Positions 18,667 to 27,160 of a DNA stretch of 64,000 bases are shown in pieces (the first letter of the stretch is position 1; each line of letters opens with the position of its first letter). This DNA is from Thermomonospora catenispora (lineage in GTDB: Bacteria > Actinomycetota > Actinomycetes > Streptosporangiales > Streptosporangiaceae). Position numbers and translations under genes: made by a program. Under the pieces are notes generated by a model, which saw only the letters and a program-made list of their open reading frames with translations, did no database searches and was not told the origin of the DNA. The stretch covers positions 62,001 through 126,000 of the forward strand of contig NZ_RRYT01000007.1 in assembly GCF_006363815.1 (NCBI RefSeq), given 5' to 3'.

Positions 18667-19848
18667 TCACGGTCGCAATAGAACCTTGATGGCCCCGTCC
18701 CGCTTCTTCTGGAAGATCTCATAGCCGTACGGGGCCCGTTCCAGCGGCAGCCGATGGGTGGCCAGATCCTCCGTGCCCAGCGGGTCGGCGGGGTCGGTCA
18801 CCAGCGGCATCAGATCGTCGATCCACCGTTTCACGTGGGCCTGCCCCATCCGCAGCGTGACGCCCTTGTCGAACATCCGCAGCATCGGCAGCGGGTCGGT
18901 CATCCCGCCGTACACCCCGATGATCGAGACGGTGCCGCCGCGCCGGACGATGTCGATCGCCTGGTGCAGCGCCGCCAGCCGGTCCATCCCGGCCCGCTCC
19001 ATCAGGCCGGCCGCCGCCCGATCCGGCAGCAGACCGGTCACCGTCTGCGCGAGCTTGGCGCCGGGGGAGCCGTGCGCCTCCATCCCGACCGCGTCGATCA
19101 CCGCGTCGGTGCCGCGCCCCTCGGTCATCTCGCGGATCTCCTCGGCGGCCGCGTCCACCCGGCCGGGGTCCAGCACCTCGACGCCGTGCCGGCGGGCCAT
19201 CTCCGCCCGCTCGTGGACCCGTTCCACGCCGATCACGCGGTATCCCAGGTGGCGGGCGATGCGGGCGCACATCTGCCCGATCGGCCCGAGTCCCAGCACG
19301 GTCACGCTGCCGCCGTCCGGGACGTCGGCCCAGGCGACCGCCTGCCAGGCGGTGGGCAGCACGTCCGACAGGTACACGAACCGTTCGTCCGGCATCCCCT
19401 CGGGCACCTTGATCGGCCCGAACCGGGCCTGCGGCACCCGCAGGTACTCGGCCTGCCCGCCGGGCACCTCGCCGTACAGCCGGGTGTAGCCGAACAGCGC
19501 CGCGCCCATCCCCTGGTCGCGGACCTGGGTGGTCTCGCACTGCGCGTACAGCTCCATGGCGCACATGCGGCAGTGCCCGCAGGCGATGTTGAACGGGATC
19601 ACCACCCGGTCGCCCGGCTTGATGTGGGAGACCTCCGGACCGACCTCCTCCACGATCCCCATCGGCTCATGCCCCAGGATGTCGCCCTCGGCGAGGAACG
19701 GCCCGAGCACCTCGTACAGGTGCAGGTCCGAGCCGCAGATCGCGGTGGTGGTGATCTGCACGATGGCGTCGGTCGGCTCCTTCAGCGCGGGGTCGGGCAC
19801 CCGCTCGACCCGCACGTCGCGTTTTCCGTGCCAGGTCACTGCTTTCAT
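18667..19848 (-). CDS. Zinc-dependent alcohol dehydrogenase, formaldehyde-dehydrogenase-like
   Basis: A 393-aa medium-chain dehydrogenase. It has catalytic zinc ligands C38 (AICGSDLHLYE) and H60-E61 (ILGHEPMG), the structural-zinc lobe CGHCRMCAMELYAQC, and the nucleotide-binding LGLGPIGQMCA. The long insert around TVTGLLPDRAAAGLMERAGMDR is typical of glutathione-independent formaldehyde dehydrogenase-like members. GGAGGAG precedes the ATG at 19848. The neighbours (stress protein, EF-hand protein) do not define the substrate. A link to formate metabolism through FdhD is tempting but unproven. Confidence 0.9.
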   Translation of the reverse strand: MKAVTWHGKRDVRVERVPDPALKEPTDAIVQITTTAICGSDLHLYEVLGPFLAEGDILGHEPMGIVEEVGPEVSHIKPGDRVVIPFNIACGHCRMCAMELYAQCETTQVRDQGMGAALFGYTRLYGEVPGGQAEYLRVPQARFGPIKVPEGMPDERFVYLSDVLPTAWQAVAWADVPDGGSVTVLGLGPIGQMCARIARHLGYRVIGVERVHERAEMARRHGVEVLDPGRVDAAAEEIREMTEGRGTDAVIDAVGMEAHGSPGAKLAQTVTGLLPDRAAAGLMERAGMDRLAALHQAIDIVRRGGTVSIIGVYGGMTDPLPMLRMFDKGVTLRMGQAHVKRWIDDLMPLVTDPADPLGTEDLATHRLPLERAPYGYEIFQKKRDGAIKVLLRP

Positions 19849-20371
19849 CCGCACTCCTCCACGTCCCCGCGGGGCGTCGGGCCTCCGCCGTCGGACCGGG
19901 CCCCGGCACGGGCCGTGTCCGCCGCCGGGGGAGACGGCCTCCGCGGCGCGGCGCCGGCTTTGCGGCGGCGGGCGGTTTCCGGGGTCGCGGACCCGGCGAC
20001 GACGCCGGCATGCGGGCGGTGGGGGAGCCGCACGCACACGCCGCCCTCCCGGCGGTCCTTCACCCCGCCCTTGCGCTCCTCGGGGAGCGACTACCCGCAC
20101 GGGGCGTTCCAAACGGAGCGCCGGGAGGCCGGGCGGAGCGCAGGGAGGAGGTCCGGCGGCGGTGCGCCCCGCCCTCGGCGTGCGGGCGGCCGGGCCGTCG
20201 TGACGGGCCGCGCCGCCCGGCCTCCGGGGCCGGGCGGCCGACGCGCGAACGGCCGGCTCGTCCCGCGACCGCCCTCGCCTCGGCTCGCCGGGGCGCCAGG
20301 GGGATGTCGGGGAGCGTCGAGGAGCCCGGCGCGGCGGAGCCGGCGACCGCGCCGGTGCCGACCGGTCCGCC
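19849..20371. other. 523-nt intergenic region, no gene seen
   Basis: Very GC-rich sequence upstream of the alcohol dehydrogenase and downstream of the EF-hand gene. Open frames here are Arg/Pro/Gly-rich shadows without ribosome sites. It should contain the minus-strand promoter of the dehydrogenase, but I could not pick a convincing -35/-10 pair. Confidence 0.5.
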
Positions 20372-20614
20372 TCAGCGCCCGGCGTTCCGGGTCATGAAGG
20401 CGGCGAACTCCTCCAGCGACATCTTCCCGTCGCGGCTGCCGTCGGCCTCCACCATCACCTCGACCGCGCGGGCATGGCTGATCTCCTGGCCGAGCGCCTT
20501 CATCAGGCTCTTCAGCTCCTCCACGGAGATGAACCCGTCCCCGTCGAGGTCGACCATCCGGAACGTGGGGGCGTATTCCTGCACGGCGTCGTTCACATCG
20601 CTCACGACGGGCAC
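20372..20614 (-). CDS. Small EF-hand calcium-binding protein
   Basis: An 80-aa protein with two EF-hands. Loop 1 is DLDGDGFISVEE and loop 2 is DGSRDGKMSLEE; both have Asp/Ser ligands at positions 1, 3 and 5 and Glu at 12. It is a calmodulin-like lobe similar to the small calcium-binding proteins of streptomycetes. Start is GTG at 20614 or 20605; no clear ribosome site distinguishes them. It stops 19 nt after the Crp-type regulator on the same strand would end, reading the minus strand, so the two may be cotranscribed. Confidence 0.85.
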   Translation of the reverse strand: MPVVSDVNDAVQEYAPTFRMVDLDGDGFISVEELKSLMKALGQEISHARAVEVMVEADGSRDGKMSLEEFAAFMTRNAGR

Positions 20615-20633
20615 GCTAGCAGGCCGGCCGGGG

Positions 20634-21338
20634 TCAGTCCTCGGCGCAGCGGGCGGCGAACTCCCGCAGTCCCGGCAGGTCCAGCACGGTGACCTTGCGG
20701 TAGGCGGTCTGCACCAGCCCGCGTTCGCGCAGCTCGCCGAAGCCGCGGGCGGCGGTCTCCCGGGAGGCGTCCACCCAGCTGCCCAGGTCGGCCTGCGACA
20801 GCGGGGGCAGGATCGGGATCTGGCCGTCCGGCCCCGGCTCGGTGTACCGCAGCGACACCTCGGCCAGGTGCACCAGCAGGTGCGCCAGCCGGCAGGTGCC
20901 GTCCGCGCCGGCGTTCACCCGCAGCCGGTTGCCCAGCTCGCCCATGCGGTCCACGATGGTCGCCATCAGCGGCCACCAGCTGCGCGGGTGCTCGTCCAGG
21001 AACGCCTTGAACCGGGCCGCCGGCACGCTGAGCGCGCGGAGCGGCACCAGCGCCTGTACGGTGGCGGTGCGGGGCCGGTCGAACATCGCCGAGATCTCGC
21101 CCACCATGTCGCCGGGCCCCCGTACGGCCAGCACCACCTCCTTGCCGGAGTCGGTGGGGGAGACGACCTTGGCCCACCCGTCCAGGATGACGAGCATGTG
21201 CGCGGAGACGTCGCCCTCGAAGGTGAGCGCCTCGCCGCCGGGGCGGAAGGTGCGGATCCGGCCCGCCCGGCTCAGCGCCGCCCGCTCCTCGTCGGTGAGC
21301 GCTTCCCAGAAGGGGCGGGTCATCGGGACCCGTTCCAT
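20634..21338 (-). CDS. Crp/Fnr-family transcriptional regulator
   Basis: A 234-aa regulator with a cyclic-nucleotide-binding jelly roll (about residues 15-130, including FRPGGEALTFEGD and GPGDMVGEISAMFDRPRTATV) and a C-terminal winged helix (LSQADLGSWVDASRETAARGF as the recognition region). I chose the ATG at 21338 because GAAGGA lies 4 nt upstream; an ATG at 21323 is also reasonable. The phosphate-binding segment is not a clear match to cAMP sites (FGEIALL...RTAT), so the ligand is uncertain. It is followed by the EF-hand gene, a possible calcium-linked partner. Confidence 0.88.
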   Translation of the reverse strand: MERVPMTRPFWEALTDEERAALSRAGRIRTFRPGGEALTFEGDVSAHMLVILDGWAKVVSPTDSGKEVVLAVRGPGDMVGEISAMFDRPRTATVQALVPLRALSVPAARFKAFLDEHPRSWWPLMATIVDRMGELGNRLRVNAGADGTCRLAHLLVHLAEVSLRYTEPGPDGQIPILPPLSQADLGSWVDASRETAARGFGELRERGLVQTAYRKVTVLDLPGLREFAARCAED

Positions 21339-21676
21339 GGGTCCTTCGCGCACGGGCGCCTCCACTGTGTCGTGCCCCCCGTCGGGAGGTGAACGGACCG
21401 TGAAAGCAATTGACCCATCTCCCGCTCCCCGTGACAAGCGTTGCCGGACGCGTTCGTGACGCTACCGTGAGCCCGGCTTGACCATGAAGGGGCCGTCCCG
21501 TCCGGCGGGCGTCCCACGCGGTCGGGGCGCGGGATCCGGCGATCGGGACGTCGGTCCGGGCGGGGTCCCGCCGCTCGTGCGGTCGGCTCACACGGCGCCC
21601 CGAGCCGGGTTGGGAATCGCCACAGTGCCGCCTTCGCGCCCGGAACGGCGGTGACGCACGGGGCTATCGTCCCCGT
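21339..21676. other. 338-nt divergent intergenic region
   Basis: Lies between the Crp-type regulator (minus) and the lipoprotein (plus). Apart from the -10 box at 21665-21670, I see no gene and no clear palindromic Crp site. Confidence 0.5.
21665..21670 (+). promoter_or_regulatory. -10 box of a leaderless lipoprotein transcript
   Basis: TATCGT ends 6 nt before the ATG at 21677, with no ribosome site between. Confidence 0.45.
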
Positions 21677-22069
21677 ATGCGACGCATGGTCACTTCTGTG
21701 GTGGTGTGCGGTGTGCTGCTCGCCGGCTGCGGCGGCGGATCCGACGACGGCGCCGCCGGGAGCCCCGCGGCCTCGGGGCCCGCGACGAGCGCCGCCGCGG
21801 ACGCCGGCGGCTCGAGCGGCGGGCCGGGGAGCCTGGCGCCCGACGAGCGGATGGCGTACATGACCACGCTGGTGGAGATCGACCCCTCCCTCGCCGCGAA
21901 CGAGGAGACGGCGATCGGCAACGCCCGGGCCCTCTGCCGGGAGATCGCCGAGGGCGCGTCCTCGCGGCGGCTCGTGGAGGACGTGCGCGCCCGCTTCGGC
22001 GGCGGGCTCGGCCCGGACGAGGCCGAGCGGGTGCTCGAAGCGGTCCGGCGGTACGTGTGCTCCTCCTGA
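21677..22069 (+). CDS. Lipoprotein, DUF732-like
   Basis: A 130-aa exported lipoprotein: a short signal peptide ends in the lipobox LLAGC (lipidated Cys18), then a Gly/Ser/Ala-rich spacer and a small helical domain with two cysteines (RALCREIAEGAS and VRRYVCSS). That pattern resembles DUF732 domains, known from mycobacterial secreted proteins. Transcription probably starts at the ATG. Function unknown. Confidence 0.78.
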   Translation: MRRMVTSVVVCGVLLAGCGGGSDDGAAGSPAASGPATSAAADAGGSSGGPGSLAPDERMAYMTTLVEIDPSLAANEETAIGNARALCREIAEGASSRRLVEDVRARFGGGLGPDEAERVLEAVRRYVCSS

Positions 22070-22123
22070 CCGCCCCGGGGTCCGGCCGGGCGGGGACGCG
22101 GGAGGCGAGGCGGGGGAGGGCGA

Positions 22124-22216
22124 CGGAGGCGTACGGGAATCGAACCCGCCGACCCGAGATGCTCGGGTCCGCCGGCTTTGAAGGCCGGGGAGCCCACCAG
22201 GCGCTCGCACGCCTCC
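22124..22216 (-). tRNA. selC: tRNA-Sec (anticodon TCA)
   Basis: The minus strand folds as a selenocysteine tRNA of 93 nt. It has an 8-bp acceptor stem GGAGGCGT/ACGCCTCC with discriminator G, a 5-bp anticodon stem CCGGC/GCCGG enclosing loop CTTCAAA with anticodon TCA, an extra arm of 8 bp GACCCGAG/CTCGGGTC with a 3-nt loop, and a T arm GCGGG-TTCGATT-CCCGT. The 8-bp acceptor and long variable arm are diagnostic. CCA is not encoded. It lies near selD, selA and selB. Confidence 0.97.
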
Positions 22217-22252
22217 GCCGACGACCTTACGTCATCGCCGCGCCGTCCCCGC

Positions 22253-24103
22253 TCAGGACCGGTACAGCTCCTCGATGACGTCGGCGTACTTGGCGTGCAC
22301 GACCCGCCGCTTCAGCTTGAGGGTCGGGGTCAGCTCCTCGCTCTCGGCGGTCCACTCGGTCGGCAGCACCCGCCACCTCTTGACCTGCTGGACCCGCGCC
22401 AGCCGGGCGTTGGCGTCCTCCACCGCCTTCTCGATCTCGGCCAGCACCACCGGATGCCGCGACAGCGCGGTCAGGTCGGTGGCGTCGATCCCGGCCGCGG
22501 CGGCCCACACCGGCGCGACCTCGCCGTCCAGAGTGATCAGCGCGACCACGTACGGGCGACGGTCGCCGTAGGCCAGCGCCTGCCCGACCAGCGGGTGCTC
22601 CTTGAGCAGGTTCTCGATCAGGGACGGGGCGATGTTCTCCCCGCCGGCGGTGATGATCAACTCCTTCTTCCGGTCGACGATCTTCAGGAAGCCGTCGGCG
22701 TCCATCTCGCCCACGTCGCCGGTGTGCACCCAGCCGTCGGAGTCGATCAGCTCGGCGGTGGCCTCCGGCCGGTTCAGGTAGCCGGGGGTGCAGGTGGTGC
22801 CGCGGATCAGGATCTCCCCGTCCTCGGCCAGCTTGACCTCGATGCCGGGGAACGCCCGGCCGACCGTGCCCAGCCTGAAGGCGTCCTCGGTGTTGCCGGT
22901 GGCCGCCCCGGTGGTCTCGGTCATGCCGTACACGTCCATGATCCGCATCCCCAGGCCGGAGAAGAACCGGGCGACCTCGATCGGCAGCGGGGCGGCGGCG
23001 CTGAGGGCCTGCACCACCCGGTCCAGCCCCAGCAGCCCGCGGATGTTGCTCAGCACGGCGGCGTCGGCCTTCTCGAAGGCCTCGCGGACCTCGTCGGAGA
23101 CGGTGTTGCCGTACTCCTGCCCCCGCACGTAGGCGCGGCCGGCCTCCATCGCCTCGGCCACGGCCTGCTTCTTGGCCTCGTCGGCCTCCCCGCCCAGCGC
23201 CGCCTGGACGCCCGCCATGATCTTCTCCCAGACGCGGGGCACCCCGAAGAAGAAGTGCGGCCGGGCCTCCCGCAGCACCGTGGTGAGCTGGGCGGGGTCG
23301 GGGCACATGTAGACGTGGGAGGCGCGCAGCGCCGGCAGGTACATGCTCAGCACCCGGTCGGCGATGTGGGCGTAGGGCAGGTAGGAGACCGAGACGCTGT
23401 GCGGGGGCAGGTTGGAGAGCGCCTCGGACACCGCGGCCTCATACAGCGCCATCCGGTGGGTGATCAGCACGCCCTTGGGGTTGCCGGTGGTGCCGGAGGT
23501 GTACAGCACGCACAGGGTGTCGTCGGGGGTGATCGCCTGCCAGCGCCGATCGATCTCGGCGGCGTCGGCGGCCAGCCGCTCCCGGCCCAGCGCCATGAAG
23601 TCGTCCCAGGTCATGAACTTCTCGCCGTCCGGGCAGGCGGCGGCGTCCACGACGATCACCTTGCGCAGCGCGGGGAGCCGGTCCAGCACCGGCAGCCACC
23701 GGTTCAGCTGGTCCCGCCCGTCCAGCACCGCGTAGGCGGCCGAGCAGTTGCCCGCCACGAACGCGACCTGGTCGGGGGCCAGGGTGGCGTAGACGGTGGT
23801 GGGAGTGCCTCCGGCGTGCACGACGCCGAAGTCGGCCAGTACGTGCTCGGCCCGGTTGGGCATCATCAGCGCCACGACCTCGCCGGGCGCCAGGCCGAGC
23901 GCGACGAACCCGGCCGCGGCCTCCAGCGCCCTGCGTCGGACCCGGCCCCAGGTGAGGGTGACCCACTCGCCGTCCGTCCCCCGGTCGGAGTAGGCGGGCA
24001 GATCCGGATGCCGTTCGGCGGTGTCGCGCAGCCGGGTGCACAACGTCATGCCGTCGATGGACCGCTCGAACTCGGCTCTCTGCTCGAGGATCTCCGCCTG
24101 CAT
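22253..24103 (-). CDS. Long-chain fatty-acid-CoA ligase (AMP-binding)
   Basis: A 616-aa acyl-CoA synthetase that activates fatty acids with ATP and CoA. It has the AMP-binding P-loop LYTSGTTGNPKGV, VYGMTETTGA, GWVHTGDVGEMDADGF, the hinge-proximal VDRKKELIITAGGENIAPS and a C-terminal catalytic-lysine region (LTPTLKLKRRVVHAKY). These features match the FadD15/AAE type. The ATG at 24103 has GAAGGGG about 9 nt upstream. It lies between tRNA-Sec and selD on the opposite strand to selD. All core motifs are intact, unlike the related decayed gene at 25608-27059. Confidence 0.93.
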   Translation of the reverse strand: MQAEILEQRAEFERSIDGMTLCTRLRDTAERHPDLPAYSDRGTDGEWVTLTWGRVRRRALEAAAGFVALGLAPGEVVALMMPNRAEHVLADFGVVHAGGTPTTVYATLAPDQVAFVAGNCSAAYAVLDGRDQLNRWLPVLDRLPALRKVIVVDAAACPDGEKFMTWDDFMALGRERLAADAAEIDRRWQAITPDDTLCVLYTSGTTGNPKGVLITHRMALYEAAVSEALSNLPPHSVSVSYLPYAHIADRVLSMYLPALRASHVYMCPDPAQLTTVLREARPHFFFGVPRVWEKIMAGVQAALGGEADEAKKQAVAEAMEAGRAYVRGQEYGNTVSDEVREAFEKADAAVLSNIRGLLGLDRVVQALSAAAPLPIEVARFFSGLGMRIMDVYGMTETTGAATGNTEDAFRLGTVGRAFPGIEVKLAEDGEILIRGTTCTPGYLNRPEATAELIDSDGWVHTGDVGEMDADGFLKIVDRKKELIITAGGENIAPSLIENLLKEHPLVGQALAYGDRRPYVVALITLDGEVAPVWAAAAGIDATDLTALSRHPVVLAEIEKAVEDANARLARVQQVKRWRVLPTEWTAESEELTPTLKLKRRVVHAKYADVIEELYRS

Positions 24104-24268
24104 AAGGCGCCCCTTCGATGTCAGTGATTGCTTGCAGCGGAGGTATCGCACCACACAGAACGTCGTTCGGACAAGCCTCGCGGCCCGCCCTCGTCCTCGG
24201 CGTGCGTGCGCGTGCACGACGCCGGGACACGGGGCGGCGCGGACGTTGCCCGGCGGCGGGCCCGGTGC

Positions 24269-24274
24269 GATAGT
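24269..24274 (+). promoter_or_regulatory. Possible -10 box of leaderless selD
   Basis: GATAGT ends 6 nt before the GTG start at 24281; there is no Shine-Dalgarno sequence between. Confidence 0.4.
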
Positions 24275-24280
24275 GACCGG

Positions 24281-25270
24281 GTGACCTCCGTACGGCTGAC
24301 CGGTTACGCCCACGGCGGCGGGTGCGCGTGCAAGATCCCCCCGGGCGAGCTGGAGAGCATGGTCGCCGGGCTGGGCGCCGCCTCCGGTCCCGAGCAGGGG
24401 ATGCTGATCGGACTGGGCGACGACGCCGCGGTGCTGTCCATCGACGGCGACCGGGCGGTGGTGTCCACCGTCGACTTCTTCACCCCGGTCGTCGACGACC
24501 CCTACGACTGGGGCCGGATCGCCGCCGCCAACGCCCTGTCGGACGTCTACGCGGTCGGCGGACGCCCGCTGATGGCGGTCAACCTGCTGGGCTGGCCGCG
24601 CGACACGCTGCCGATGGAGCTGGCCCGCGAGGTGCTGCGCGGCGGTCACGACGTCGCCGCCAAGGCCGGCTGCCAGGTGGCCGGCGGGCACAGCGTCGAC
24701 GACCCCGAGCCCAAGTACGGGATGGCGGTGACCGGCGTGGCCGACCCCGATCGGCTGCTGCGGATGGACGCCGCCCGCCCCGGACTGCCGTTGTCCCTGA
24801 GCAAGCCGCTGGGCATCGGGGTGCTCAACACCCGGCACAAGGCCACCGGCGAGTCGTTCCCGCAGGCGGTCGCCGTGATGACGGCGCTGAACGATGTCGC
24901 CGCCCGGCTGGCCCTGGAGGCCGGCGCCGAGGCCGCCACCGACGTGACCGGCTTCGGCCTGCTCGGCCACCTGTACAAGATGGCCCGCGCCAGCGGGGTC
25001 GCCGCCGTGGTGGACGCCGCCGCCGTGCCCTACCTGGAGGGCGCCCGCGAGGCGGTCCGCGACGGATTCGTCTCCGGAGGCACCCGCCGCAATCTGGCCT
25101 GGGTCGCCCCGCACACCGACTTCGGCCGGATCGCCGAGTCCGAACGGCTGCTGCTGGCCGACGCCCAGACCTCCGGCGGGCTGCTGGTGGCCGGCGAGGT
25201 GCCCGGCTCGACCGTCATCGGCGAGCTGGTCGAACGCGACCCGGACGGCCCCGTCCTCATCGTCCGCTGA
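24281..25270 (+). CDS. selD: Selenophosphate synthase SelD
   Basis: A 329-aa enzyme making selenophosphate from selenide and ATP, the selenium donor for Sec-tRNA. The N-terminal active-site motif is GGGCACK: the catalytic position is Cys, not selenocysteine, and is followed by the essential Lys. GLGDDAAV, GGHSVDDPEPKYG and DVTGFGLLGHL are standard. I chose the GTG at 24281, which gives the normal N terminus and sits 6 nt after a -10-like box. It is divergent from the acyl-CoA ligase and precedes selA/selB by 3.5 kb. Confidence 0.96.
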   Translation: MTSVRLTGYAHGGGCACKIPPGELESMVAGLGAASGPEQGMLIGLGDDAAVLSIDGDRAVVSTVDFFTPVVDDPYDWGRIAAANALSDVYAVGGRPLMAVNLLGWPRDTLPMELAREVLRGGHDVAAKAGCQVAGGHSVDDPEPKYGMAVTGVADPDRLLRMDAARPGLPLSLSKPLGIGVLNTRHKATGESFPQAVAVMTALNDVAARLALEAGAEAATDVTGFGLLGHLYKMARASGVAAVVDAAAVPYLEGAREAVRDGFVSGGTRRNLAWVAPHTDFGRIAESERLLLADAQTSGGLLVAGEVPGSTVIGELVERDPDGPVLIVR

Positions 25271-25344
25271 CGCCGCCCCGCCCGGTTTCCGCCCCCCGGC
25301 CGGGGTAGGCACCGGTCTGCGGACGCGACGGAAGGGGACCGTTC

Positions 25345-25611
25345 ATGGCCATCGGGGGCATCGTCACCGCCATCGTCTTCGGCGCGCTCATCGGGGTGCT
25401 GGGCCGGCTGGTGATGCCGGGCAGGCGGCGCATGTCGATCTGGCTGACCGTCCTGGTCGGCGTCATCGCCGCCATCATCGGCACCTGGCTGGGCCATGCG
25501 GTGTTCGGCTGGGGGCGGACCTTCCCCTTCCCGGTGGTGCTGCTGCAGATCCTGCTCGCCGCCGTCGGCGTGTTCGCGGTCACCGCGCTGTGGTCGCACC
25601 GGGGCGTCTAG
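25345..25611 (+). CDS. GlsB/YeaQ/YmgE-family small membrane protein
   Basis: An 88-aa protein with three hydrophobic helices and the pattern FGALIGVLGRLVMPGRR near the first loop, typical of the GlsB/YeaQ/YmgE family (often called transglycosylase-associated). GAAGGGG lies 8 nt before the ATG. Family members are stress-induced, but their function is not established. Its stop codon TAG overlaps the stop of the converging gene in the tetranucleotide CTAG (25608-25611). Confidence 0.85.
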   Translation: MAIGGIVTAIVFGALIGVLGRLVMPGRRRMSIWLTVLVGVIAAIIGTWLGHAVFGWGRTFPFPVVLLQILLAAVGVFAVTALWSHRGV

Positions 25612-27059
25612 CCGCCGGAACGCCCCGTCACCCACACCCGGCCCCGCTCGTCCATCCGACCGATCACGCCGGTCAGGCAGTGGCCCGGACAGCGCGACAG
25701 GTACCGCTCCATGAACCGGTCGTCCTCGCGCCACAACGAGGACAGCGTCCCGGGCGGCAGCGGCAGCCGGACCGCCAGCTCCCCCTGCCCGCCCGGCGGC
25801 ACCGGCTCGCCCGCCGGGTCCAGCACCCGCAGGTCGAACCCCGGCGCCGGGAGCCCGACCGAGTCCGCCGGGACCGGCGGCGGCTCCAGCGCATGCGGCG
25901 CGCAGGCGAGCGGGCGGCCGTACTCCGGCTCCTGCCATGCCCCGGCCGCCGGGCGGCCCAGCGCCCGCGCCGTCCACCGGGCGATCTCCCCGCCCGGCGC
26001 GCCGTCCGGCAGATGCAGCGCCTGCAACGGCGTCAGGTCGCAGTCGGCGGGAGGCTCGCCGTCCGGGCCCGCCGCGCGGAGGGCCGCCAGCTCCGCACGG
26101 GTGATCAGCATCGCCTTGACCCGGTGCCGGGCGATCGTCCGCCAGGGGGCGAAGCCCGCCGGGCACAGCACGATCGTGCTCCCGGTCAGCAGCGGCGCGT
26201 ACACCGCGCCCGGCAGCGCCGCGGGGGGCACGGCCGTGGAGACCCCGACCGCCTCGCCGGGGCCGACCCCGTAGAGGTTCTCCAGCGACCAGCGCAGCGC
26301 CACCGCGGACCCGCCGTTGTCGCGCACCACGCCTTTGAGCGGCCCCGTCCGGTCCGGGGCGAACACGATCTGCAGCGGATCGGTGGCGGCCACCGGCACG
26401 CATCGGGCCGGACCGGCCGACGCCATCGCCTCGTCCCAGTCCACGTCACGCGGCGGCGCCGGCTCCGCCCCCGCGCCCGGCCGGCGCCACAGCACGCAGT
26501 GCGCCGCCCGATGCGTCGCCAGCCGCAGCGCCGTCGCCATCGCTGGCTTGCCGGTCCCGGCCCCGGCCGCGGTCACCACGACCTTCGGCCCGGTGGCGTC
26601 GATCATCGCGGCCAGCTCCTCCGGCTCGGGATCCGCATCGGCCGGGATCACATGGACCGCCCCCAGCCGGGCGCACGCCAGCATCGCGACGACGGCGCGC
26701 GCCCCCGGCGGCAGGTGGACCAGGACCCGGTTCCCCGCTTCGACCCCCAGCTCTGCCAGCACCCCTGCGAACCGGGCCGTCAGCGCGGTCAGCTCCGCGT
26801 ACGTGTAGCTCCGCGCATCGCCCCCCGGGCCCGCGACGACCAGCGCGGGCAGGTCGCCGCGGCCCTGCTCCACGTGCCGGTCCAGCGCGTTGTCGCAGGT
26901 GTTCAGCTCACCTCCGGTGAACCACCGGTAGAACGGCGGGGCCCCGTCGTCCAGCACCCGGTCCGGCGGCACCGACCAGCGCACGTCCCGGGCCGCCGGC
27001 CCCCAGAAACGGGCCGGGTCGGAGATGCTGCGCCGGTAGACGGTCGGGTAGGCGCCCAT
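25608..27059 (-). CDS. Decayed propionyl/acetyl-CoA synthetase-like protein, C-terminal domain missing
   Basis: A 483-aa AMP-binding family member that begins like PrpE/Acs (YRRSISDPARFWG, FYRWFTGGELNTCDNALDRHV). The ATP P-loop normally reading TSGTTGxPKGV has become VFAPDRTGPLKGV (about residues 232-244), yet the following VVRDNGG is conserved. The later WWQTETG position reads WQEPEYG. The protein stops at GRVWVTGRSGG, just at the A8 hinge, so the about 110-residue C-terminal domain with the catalytic Lys is absent. It should not make acyl-CoA. GGAGGACC precedes the ATG. It may be a pseudoenzyme or a gene in decay; an uninterrupted frame of this length favours retained expression. Confidence 0.75.
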   Translation of the reverse strand: MGAYPTVYRRSISDPARFWGPAARDVRWSVPPDRVLDDGAPPFYRWFTGGELNTCDNALDRHVEQGRGDLPALVVAGPGGDARSYTYAELTALTARFAGVLAELGVEAGNRVLVHLPPGARAVVAMLACARLGAVHVIPADADPEPEELAAMIDATGPKVVVTAAGAGTGKPAMATALRLATHRAAHCVLWRRPGAGAEPAPPRDVDWDEAMASAGPARCVPVAATDPLQIVFAPDRTGPLKGVVRDNGGSAVALRWSLENLYGVGPGEAVGVSTAVPPAALPGAVYAPLLTGSTIVLCPAGFAPWRTIARHRVKAMLITRAELAALRAAGPDGEPPADCDLTPLQALHLPDGAPGGEIARWTARALGRPAAGAWQEPEYGRPLACAPHALEPPPVPADSVGLPAPGFDLRVLDPAGEPVPPGGQGELAVRLPLPPGTLSSLWREDDRFMERYLSRCPGHCLTGVIGRMDERGRVWVTGRSGG

Positions 27060-27160
27060 GCGGTCCTCCAGGACGGGTGCGGCTGGCGCGTCATGGGGAC
27101 GTGCCCCCATGGGGCATCCCCGGCGGGGCGTTCGTCAAGGGCCGCGACCGGACCCGGCCG

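Noticed and set aside
24104-25312. An upstream extension of the acyl-CoA ligase frame on the minus strand
   Set aside because: It is antisense to selD, lacks family similarity and precedes the ATG with a good ribosome site at 24103.
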